DNA of 64,000 bases, taken from assembly GCA_025504975.1 (NCBI GenBank), contig JANUWI010000004.1, positions 1,302,001-1,366,000 of the forward strand, read 5' to 3'. Under the pieces are notes generated by a model. It made no database searches, was not told the origin of the DNA, and saw only the letters and a list, made by a program, of their open reading frames with translations. The stretch comes from Plenodomus lindquistii (taxonomy: Eukaryota; Ascomycota; Dothideomycetes; Pleosporales; Leptosphaeriaceae). Numbering within the stretch: position 1 is the stretch's first letter; every line of letters starts with the position of its first letter. Positions 54,608-64,000 of this stretch are shown in pieces. The translations under genes and the position numbers were made by a program.

Positions 54608-55686
54608 CTAATAGCCTTTACCAGTATGGACAGACTCTCCTCCGCCATACCACAATGTCCCCATGCGACAGTCCAGCCCCTTGTCTTCTCCAACATTGAA
54701 CTCTCCCCCTGTAGAAATCATTCCGCCATTCTGCTCAGGCCAGAACTCCTTTTCAAGCCAACTGTTGATTTCTTCAATCTTTGCAACAAAAGCGGCCATT
54801 TTCTGTGCATCAGGCTTGCCACTCTCGTCTGCGAAATCCTTGGGATCTATGAAGCGCCCAACGGTAAGATGGCTTGAAGGAACCACGTACCGCGAATCGA
54901 CCTGAATACCTGCATTGCGACACAAATTGAATATGTCTCGACGCAGATGATGGTATGTATATTCATCGTTTGTCGCGGTGCGTCCTCCATGCACTCCTTC
55001 ACCAGCAGCTGGCACAAAGCTCAGAGCTAGTGCTGAGGCGTCGTAACCGATAAGAGGCTTGATCAGACGTGCTCGGTGATTGTACGAGTAATCGGTGATT
55101 GCAGGAGCACTGCTCTTGATGTGCTCGACCAGTTGCTGGATCTCCTCTGCGGTCTTGGAGTGTGTGACTTCGAGGACAGTGATGTGCAGACAGTCTGGAG
55201 GCATTATCCACAAGTCTACTGCGATTTAGCTACACATTCAACGTCATATTGGCTTCCAACACTCACTTGGGGCAACTTTCAAGAGCTCTTGCTGAACTCG
55301 ATGAATCATCTCCTTGACCTTCTGAGTGGGCCGACCCCAGAAAACAAGACAGTGCCTTGGGTCCTTGTAGCTTGGCTCAAGTAATGGGTTGCTGAGCTTT
55401 TGGAGGATTGGATCAATGCTGACCCCTGGGAAGCTCGGGGCTAGCAGCTTCTCTTTCTGCTGGGCATTGCGTGTAATTCGGTGGAGATGATATTTCGACT
55501 GGATCTGGACCTACAGCATCCGATCAGTATCGACATGATGCACATATCGCTTTCTACAACACTGACTGTATCATTCTCGCATGCGGAGATCAATGCATCG
55601 TATGGATTGCTGAATGCTGATGTTGAAATGCCACTTAGGTCGACGAAGGCATTGGTCACCTCGGGCTCCACTTTGTGGTCAGACAT
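54608..55686 (-). CDS. 2H phosphoesterase-like protein
   Basis: Exons 55686-55567, 55510-55267 and 55215-54608 give 323 residues. Two H-x-T-x motifs, HITV at residue 132 and HLTV at residue 237, are the paired catalytic motifs of the 2H superfamily (RNA ligase / cyclic nucleotide phosphodiesterase fold), 105 residues apart as expected. The sequence around them (WIMPPDCLHITVLEV, SRYVVPSSHLTVGRF) fits a two-lobed fold. The N-terminal 40 residues come from a separate exon and are less conserved. Members cleave or ligate 2',3'-cyclic phosphates in RNA or nucleotides; the substrate here is unknown. It is head to head with the DNMT5-like gene. Confidence 0.78.
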
Positions 55687-56213
55687 GTCGTGAAGGTGTG
55701 TCTAGAAATGAATCTCAGTAATTGCTGGAAAATCTGACGGCTGTTGAGTAGTGCATCTTATCACGAACACAACCTCTTGCCAAGACAAAAGTACATGGTT
55801 GGGCGTGGTGGTAAAGTCAGCCATGCCAATCGAGACCTTCACTTGGCCATTTGGCTGTGGCTGTTTACACGCGTCGTTATCTCTATCGTATTAGGCATCA
55901 GAATAGAAACGTTCTTTACCTCCAGACTAGACGACAAGCTTGAGTCGGACTGTTTGGGGTAAAGATACTCTACGGAGTTTCGATGATATTTCCCAGGGCG
56001 GGGAGGAAATCCGCACGTGCTGGCGCGACGCGTTTTCCTGACTCGCGCCCGCCGTCACCACAAAGTTCGCCCGCGCCAAACTGCGCGTTTGGTATCAACG
56101 ACTATGTCCGTTTAGATTCCAATCACGTACGCGACGTGTATTATCAATCGTCGAGTCCGTTACCACCGCATTCTTTAGCCACTCACAATCTTAAGTCTCA
56201 TGCACTTCTTATA
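55687..56213. promoter_or_regulatory. Divergent promoter with MluI boxes, 2H phosphoesterase and DNMT5-like gene
   Basis: ACGCGT, the full MluI/MBF box, occurs at 55869-55874 and 56028-56033, with a further ACGCGA at 56129-56134. The second site is about 185 bases before the DNMT5 ATG and is followed by TTT. Binding by MBF is inferred from yeast knowledge. Confidence 0.45.
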
Positions 56214-59200
56214 ATGACTACCGCTCTGACGCGCAAGCGGAAGCATGTGCCCAGCGTGTCAATCACTTCTTTGGACAACGACACCATCGCTATTGATCCA
56301 TACAAGACAAGTGATAACAAGGCCGTTGGCGAACAGCCTGCGAGACGACTCAGGAAGCGACTACACACTACAACCCTTCAAGAGCCACTAACAGTACACA
56401 CTCATGGTATGTTCGACTATACGATTGAACGAGAGCCGTTGTTCACCTCTTCCATCGCACTTGCTGACCACTCTCACTCACAGGCGGCGCTAATGCTACT
56501 CAATTCACCTCGAACTTGCCCGCTCGACCCGCCTCGGACGCTTCTACTAAAGTTATACCGCCGGATTGCTGTCACCATTGCCTGACGCGTGGCGGGAATG
56601 CGGCCTACGAATGCGCAAAGGCAGATGGCCAAGAACTGTGCTCGCGGTGCATAAGAGATAAGCGTAAGAAATGTCGTTTACCTACAGACGAAGAGGCGGC
56701 TCAGATCGCAGCGCGTTGTCCGCGGTGCACGAAACGTGGGTTTACAAGATGCAATGGAGGCAATCCATGTGACACCTGTATTCGCAACAAGACAACTGGG
56801 CTATGCCACGCTGCAACGAAACGAGCCACAAAGAAAGACCCCGACCCCGTCCAGTCATTGCCGGTCACTGGAATCGCGAATGACACGGATACACCTGGCT
56901 CACGACTCAGTACGAGTGGAAGCTCACGACAAGGAAGTCTGCCGACCAGTGACACTACTGAAAGCGAGGGCGTAGCTGCATTGGATGCCTCCGCGCGGTC
57001 CAAGAGAACTAGGCGCAGTGAGCGTATCGCGCATGAGGAATTCACAAATGAGAGCATATTGTACTGCGAGGCTTCGACGCCCTCTGAAAATGAAGTCAGA
57101 ATCTTGGAGAGTGATTTACAGGAAATCATGCGTATGGAGGAAGACTCCGACGATTGTACCATGTGCGTCCCCGCCGCGCCACTCACGTTCGATGCTATCA
57201 TGGAAATGACACCATCACCTCCCGCAAAGACAGCCATCCGCAGCACGAGGGCCGAGAATTTGCGTCTGTCCTACCGTCCAGCCGTGCGTCAAACAGCAGA
57301 GGCATTTATTACTGCACCACAAGGCCCTATCAGGTCGCCAAGTCCCGTGATCTTTGCTGTACAGACAACACGGGCATTGAGCACAAGCTCGACACAGCAA
57401 ACGTCAAACAGTATTGACATAGATATGGCGAATCCTTACGATGAGTGTGATGCAACAATGGCTTCTTCTCGACGCTCACAGCGCAGTCAAGCGAGAAAGT
57501 CTTATGTCGAAGCCTGGGAAGACGATGATCACGAACGTGCGCTCGCGGAAGAGCCAGACTCTGATTCGGATGTTTACGCAGCGTCTGCGACCGATGAAGA
57601 AATCGACGAGAGCGAGTTAGAGAGCGTTTCTCTCGCAGAAGAGGATGAGCATCATGCGAGCGAAGTTAGCGATGAATATCCGGTCGACGAGAGTCTGACT
57701 GAGGACGATGAGCTCTTGACACAAGGAACCAACACGCCCAAGGAGAAAAACACCAAGACATCATCGCAACAGAAGCCTGGAAAAGGCATCGCTCTGAATC
57801 TTCCACCACTCGACAACGTCAAGGACTGTTTCAAGGATATGACTGCCAACGGTGTAGTACTTGGACTTGGTGAAGCGTTGAGAAACTTGAAGTCGACACG
57901 CATTAAGGTAGCGACTATGTGCTCGGGCACTGAATCGCCGCTTCTAGCGCTTAACGAGATATCTCAAGGTTAGTCTTCCCTTCGTACCATACACCGAACC
58001 CCTACACCCGCATGACGTCTCATACACTACCTCCGCGCTCCTTACGGAATGTTGAAGCCTCAAGAGTCTTATCATGAGACACTGTAACTCACGAACCCAC
58101 CTATCGAGCATGTCGTGAGGTCGCACAGTACACTGAGGGGACAACAACGCTGAATCTCTGCTAACTTGTATAGCTCTTGTTGAGGCGGGACAGCCTGCCA
58201 TTCACTTCCAACACGAATTCTCAGCTGAGATCGAGCCTGTTAAACAAGGCTACATTGAGAGAAATTTCCAACCCAAGATCTTGTTCCGCGACGTTCGAAA
58301 TTTCACCAATGAAGGAGTGAACACAGCAACAACAGCCTATGGAGCGGAAGTGGAGATTCCTACCGATATTAATATCCTCATTGCCGGATTTGTTTGTAAG
58401 GATCTGTCTAGGTTGAACAACAAGAACAAAGGCCTCCACGATGGAGGAGAGAGTGGTGATACTTGGCGCGCCATCTACAGATATGCCGAGCGTTTCCGGC
58501 CTAACATTGTCCTGCTCGAGAATGTAAAAGCCAAAATTTCGACATGGGAGAATGTCGTAACAGATTGGGACAAGATTGGTTACGAGGCGAGTTGGCTCTT
58601 TGCTGACACAAAGAACTATTACCTACCCCAAACAAGAGAGCGCATGTACATGATAGCCATTAACAAGGGAAAGATGGGAAAGGGGGCTAAGAAGGCTGCT
58701 GAAGAATGGGGAGCTTCCATGGTGAAGCTTCGACGGCAGTGCAGCAGCCCATACGAAAGCTTCATCGCCGACTCCTTGCAGGAGCCCAGCAACTACAGCA
58801 CCCCATTGTCAGAACCGGACTGGGCACTGTGTAAACTGCGATACGATCATATTCGTTCCAAAGACAGCTTAGGCATTTTAAGCCCTGTTACGCGATCAAG
58901 TGGCACTGGAACAGTCAGGTATGTGAGAGCAAGGCGAACGTCTGCAGTAACTAACACCTGTGCTACAGGCCGCCGGATTTTGCTAGCAGACAATACTACG
59001 AGTCGCAGTCATCTCGCGTCTGGGATGCGATCGACGTTGCACATCTACAGGGTGCTTTGAAAGGCGTTGATTCGCTGTACAAGATGTCCGTTTGGGACGT
59101 CAGCCAGAACGTTGACCGCTTCAAAGCAGACCTGGGTATCCTGCCATGTATCACTCCTGGTGGAAGCGATTTTGCAACTAATCGCCAACAAGCGCTTACG

Positions 59201-62200
59201 GGTAGCCAACTTCTGCTCCTGCAAGGCATGCCAATGGACAGACTGCTATTCGCAAACGAGACCCAGAAGGACAGACAAGATCTGGCGGGTAATGCTATGT
59301 CCACAACAGTCATCGGCGCGTCACTTATCTCGGCGATAATCTCATGCTGGAGATCATTTCTCGGAGACGATGCCCCCTCTCTGGACAACACAAATAAGAA
59401 CAAAGCTGAAGAAGCAACCGCAGATTGGTTGGTCGACAACCCAAGTCTAAAGCAATCTTCTATCGACACGCAAGCATACCGAAACATTAAATTGGCGGCA
59501 CTGAAAGCTTCCGCAGCACAATCTGCCCAGCGATGTCATTGCGAGGGCACTGCATTGAACTGTAAGTCTCCTATTCGACAATGCTTGGCATGCGGACATA
59601 CAGCATGTACCGCATGTGCTGGAAACCCAAAACATGTCTACGGAGAAGTGAAGCCGATTGCGAACCGAGACTCTCCAGATCTGTTTATCAGATCTTGCCG
59701 CTCGCTTCTTCCTCCTCGCCTGAAGTTCGATATCCTCCCTCATCTTCACGAGCAATCTGCCAGTGTTGTAAAAGACGATCTCCTCTCGAGATACCTAGAT
59801 GCTGTACGCGAAGCGCAACTGGATTATCAGTTCTTCTGTATTGGCGAGTTTGTGAGGCGGACTCATCATTGGACCATCGAGTACAGCTCTGACAGAGCCA
59901 CACTTGAACTGGAAGTTGGCGAAGATGTCAAGTGGCTACTTTACTTGAAATGCCCTCCAAAGTCGCCTGGTAACGATGCTCTCCGCAAATTTTTGAAGTT
60001 GCCAATCGCATGCGGTGTTGTCGAGCAGTCGTTGCTTGACCCGGCTTGGGAAGTTCGCTTGCCTTCTTCGGCCAGCTACCATCTGCAGTTGGAGAGCTCA
60101 GTCGAGAAGAACCGCTCATGGAGGGCTCGTTTAGGCCTTCCGGACTTCCGTGAGGAGACTGTGCCGTCAGTCTTGACTATCAAGAGTACAGATCGCAGTC
60201 TCGCGGCTGTCGATGGCGCTTACGTTTACCTACCGGACTGCGGGACTGCCTCAAGTTGTCTTTTCAAGAGATCTAAGCCATCTGATATGTACATGCTCCT
60301 GGATCCCGACCCGATAGGTGCAGAACCTGATAGTGTCGTCTTCAGCCATGATCATAGTCGCAGACATTATGGTAGAAGCCGAATTGTGGTAGCCACGCTG
60401 GACCCTTCATGGCGGCCATGGAACATGGATGAGGACCAACCGTCGACCGTCGCCGCTACTGTACCAGGCACCTGGGTCACGATCGATGCGCAGCTCATCC
60501 CTGCATATGCTTCAATAAACGCACGTCACCTCGAGAAGAGTGCTTTTGATTCAACTGCACTGGAGGATTGCTCCAGTACGCTTTTGTGCTTGGAGGTGAA
60601 CGTGCAGGAGCTTCTTCCCACAAGCCCCTTCCATGCCTACTCGTGGGTCCTAGAGCAACCTAAAACTCTCCCATCGGTGTCAGAATGGCAAGAAGTTGAC
60701 GAGGATCTGCCACAGGACTGCGCGTGTGCTCCCCCTTATCCAGCAATGCACTGGAGCGTCGACAAGAAAGGCGTTGCGACGGCGCAGGAGGATCGAAAAG
60801 CCGCTGCTCATTTTGAACGCGCGGTGAAGAGTCGGCCGCCAGCTATCCAGATTGAGGTCCATTCCAAGTCAGAACCTACAAACTCCACACGCATACGAGT
60901 CGGCCTCAACATATCTTCCTTACTACATCGTGCGCGAGCAATGCTAGGGCACTCAGAGTCAACAAAGTATGCGTGGAGGCTCTTGACCAACCATACAGAA
61001 CTACCTGTCCAACCCTTTGCCAGGTTCTACTTGAAGAGCAACAGTCACGATCCTGTCCCGAAAGACATACCGGGTTATCTTTGTGGCACCCAGCCGAACT
61101 CCGTAGGCTGGATGAGAGAGCAAGAGCTGGGCAGGTCGATCGTTGTCACTGAAGTGGAAGAGGGTATCCACTCAGGCCTGAATTGGAGACTGGAAGGCCG
61201 CGCACAAGCTGTGCGGACTATACGGGGAGGTGTGCTTGCAGACTTGCCGAGCTTTGGAAAAAGTGTGAGTGAGCGATCGTTTCTGTGCTACAACATCTTC
61301 CCCGCCTCCCATCCTGTCTCTTCATCGTGTTCTACATATCACGACATCCCACGTCCGCACACGACAGGATGCAATGCGTAGTCTTCATGCCTCTCACGGC
61401 ATACTCACTTCACTATGTTGAACATAAACTGACGACATACCAGGTCACAAGCATAGCCCTGATCCAAGACGAGTTCGATAAGAACACCCCGGAGTCTATC
61501 ATTCGACAGAACAAGCAGACATTAACAGACAGTCCTCCGGGGCTGAAGGATACCGCTGCGACACTCATCGTTTGTCCACCGCACATTGCAAAGCAGTGGC
61601 AAACAGAAATGCAAATTTTTCTCGGAGAAGGATACGAATCTTTTGACGTCCTACTGATAACGACATTTGATGAACTGCGAAAGACCAGGGTAGACCAGAT
61701 CGAAAAGAGCAAGACTATCATTGTATCATGGACTATCTTCAATGATGAATATGTCACGGAACTCGCGGCCTTTGCAGCTATGCCTGAGCCTGCGCTGTCC
61801 AGTCGTCGCGCGTTCGAGACCTGGCTGGCTAGGGCGTGTGAGGCAATTCCAGATCAGCTGGTTGCTATGGCGAAACAATCGTTGCCCGACTTCCAAAACT
61901 CCACAGCAGAGCTACTCGAGAAGAAGCTACAGCGACCAGAGTTTCAAGCTTCGTTACCCGTTAGCATTCAACACGGTAGCAAGTACGAGTCCTTCAGTGT
62001 TATGCAGTCGTCAAGCACATCCCAGAACCCGAAAACTAAGAGCAAAGTCAATACAAAAGGTCCAAACAAGACCAAGACGTCGGCAACCAAGGGCAAGACG
62101 AAGTCCAAACACCCAGAAAAGATCGTGCCGCTGTTGCATCTGTATCGATTCAATCGAATCATTGTTGATGAGTATCACTATCTCAATGATGAAAAGAACT

Positions 62201-64000
62201 TCATGAACAGTCTCGCAGCGACAAGCATCAAAAAGATCTCCGCAGTCAAGCGATGGATTCTTTCGGGCACACCGGCAATGGCTAATTTCTCCGACATCAA
62301 CCAGATGGCTTCCTTCATTGGGTTGCATCTGGGGAGGACGTTCATCGGCGATGGCGTCGTAACCACACAGAGCGAAAAGCTTGTCAAAGCCGATCAGACT
62401 CGGGCGGAAGACTTCCTCTCCCGCACGGAGACGAAGTCACGGCAGTGGCATCAGGCCCGTCATGACCAAGCGCAGGACTTTCTAAATCTTTTCGTTCGAC
62501 AGAACGAGCCGCAGCTTGGGACAATCGCCTGTTCGGAAGTCTTACTGCCTGTTGCTCTGGACCCTGCCCACCATGCCGTATACCTTGAACTTTCGCAGCA
62601 CCTTGTCGCACAAAGGATGCAGTTGAAGAAGCTGAGTAAAAAATCCAACTCGGACAGGAATGCGCGTCTAAATGACAGCCTAGAGAACGCGGACAGTGCC
62701 GAAGAAGCACTCATGAAGTCGGCTTTGCTCTTGAAGACGCAAAATGGCGAATCCAGTCTTGGGACGCTCCTGACGAAGCGAATTAAGCAACGAGAAGAAG
62801 CCGAGAAAGAACTAACGGAAGTCCTGTGTTACTTCAAGGGTGTGATCCCAAAGGAGAAACAAGCCTTGCTCCGTCTCCAGAAATCAAATCCTACAGTTTA
62901 CAAGAATACAAAGGAGGAAAGCATCGTTACTCAGTACAGCCGCTTCACCAAAGACATTCAAAACTCAGATTGGGTCGGAGACCACGATGCCAGCCAGAGC
63001 TTGACCCGACTGCTTTCGGATGCAAAGATGTCACCGATCGTTAAGTCAGCCCAACGCGTGGAAAACAAAAATTCTCAGAAGGACGTGAAGCGTCAACTCT
63101 CGAGCTTGCGCGAAGTCTCTCGCGAACTTGTTTTAAGAATGAGATCTGAGCGATTCATCGATTTCATCTCCATGGCTTTGAAGTGCTCAACGAGGGAAAA
63201 CCCGAAAGGCATCAAATGCGACGCAGCCGGCTGCCCTGGGCCGACTTCACCTACTGAGATGCATGTCCTCACACAGTGCGGCCACCAGGCCTGCTCAAAA
63301 TGCCTCCAGGGCCGCATTGATAAGGACGTCTGCGTTGATTCGAGCTGTAAAGCTCTTTCACAGAGCGTCATCCGCATGTCTGACTTGGGTTACACGAAGA
63401 GTGAAGGTGTCAGCAGGGGTGACGGCATGAATTACGGTAACAAGATACAGGCAATTGTGGAGCTTGTAACAGAATTACCCGACAATGATCAGTGCCTAGT
63501 CTTTGTATCAGGCGATAAGATTGTTTCCAGTCTGGAGAATGTCTTCGATGATTTCGGCATATCGTACTACTCACCAAGCAAATCTAAAGGTGCTCAGCTG
63601 GCGAGAATCTTCGAAAACTTCAAGAACGCTACAGACCCGAAGAACATCAGGAAGGCCTTGATTCTGGACCTAGGCAGCGAGACTGCCGCCGGCGTGTAAG
63701 TCCAACCTATCTTTTAATCTACTCCAACTGACATGACGCAGGAACCTGACCAATGCGAACCACATCATCTTCGTCTCTCCCCTAGCAACCAAGTCGCAAT
63801 ACGAGTACGAATCTGCAATGGTACAAGCAATCGCCCGATGCCGTCGATACAGGCAGAAGAAACCGGTACATGTCTACCACGTCGCTGCGGAGCGTACCAT
63901 TGATGTGGACATTCTGGAACACCGTCACAAGCGGAATGACGGCATCACCATACCGGAGTCGAAGTTGGAGATGTCACAACCAACGAACGCGACGAAGGAG
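56214..64000 (+). CDS. DNMT5: DNMT5-type DNA methyltransferase with RING and SNF2 ATPase (cut by window edge)
   Basis: Exons 56214-56406, 56484-57968, 58174-58918, 58969-61264, 61444-63695 and 63742 onward give 2410 residues to the edge, close to full length. Order of domains: basic N-terminus; two cysteine clusters resembling Zn2Cys6 (about 93-122 and 143-172); acidic linker; C5-methyltransferase with motif I MCSGTES (543), catalytic Cys634 in FVCKDLS, ENV (675), QTRER (712) and GNAMS (915); a Cys/His cluster (997-1033, CGHTACTAC); a middle region; then an SNF2 ATPase with FGKS (1570), DEYH (1815), SGTP (1847), a RING (about 2165-2208) inside it and motif VI AIARCRRYRQ (2353). This methyltransferase-RING-SNF2 order is unique to DNMT5, the ATP-dependent maintenance CpG methyltransferase of fungi. 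Confidence 0.92.

Overview
The window is nuclear DNA of a filamentous ascomycete (Pezizomycotina, probably Dothideomycetes). Most genes carry short GT-AG introns of about 45-80 bases, there are single-copy fungal housekeeping genes on both strands, one intron-containing tRNA, and no recognisable transposon. I assembled exon structures by joining reading frames across splice sites. About 24 protein genes and one tRNA gene are supported. All product names rest on recognised protein sequence, not on a database search.

Layout. 0-6 kb: a partial unknown gene, a flotillin and a UBR7-type UBR-box protein. 6-11.5 kb: MCM2 and the ribosomal protein genes RPL30 and RPL10. 11.8-17.1 kb: ATG9 and COG6, head to head. 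17.2-19.8 kb: a BolA protein, a NIF3-family protein and tRNA-Asn. 20.2-27.7 kb: phosphoketolase, a sphingolipid delta-8 desaturase and a PGM2/PRM15-type phosphopentomutase. 28.7-34.1 kb: a large orphan protein and a secreted EGF/glycosidase-like protein. 34.1-37.4 kb: a gene-free stretch with a degenerate repeated motif. 37.4-41.7 kb: DPH5, SPT3 and RPL19. 42.4-46.8 kb: a FUSC/ArAE-type membrane transporter and a small conserved protein. 48.9-55.7 kb: KXD1, SEC18 and a 2H phosphoesterase. 56.2-64 kb: a very large DNMT5-type DNA methyltransferase that runs off the right edge.

Themes. Membrane traffic is well represented (flotillin, ATG9, COG6, KXD1, SEC18). Phosphoketolase and the phosphopentomutase lie close together and could act in sequence in pentose or nucleoside breakdown. 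The most notable gene is the DNMT5-like protein. It combines two N-terminal Zn2Cys6-like cysteine clusters, a C5-methyltransferase, a second cysteine cluster, and an SNF2 ATPase interrupted by a RING finger. Its promoter carries MluI-box motifs that suggest S-phase expression. A second general signal is an abrupt change of base composition inside many genes: the coding strand is C-rich upstream and G-rich near the 3' end, on whichever strand the gene lies.
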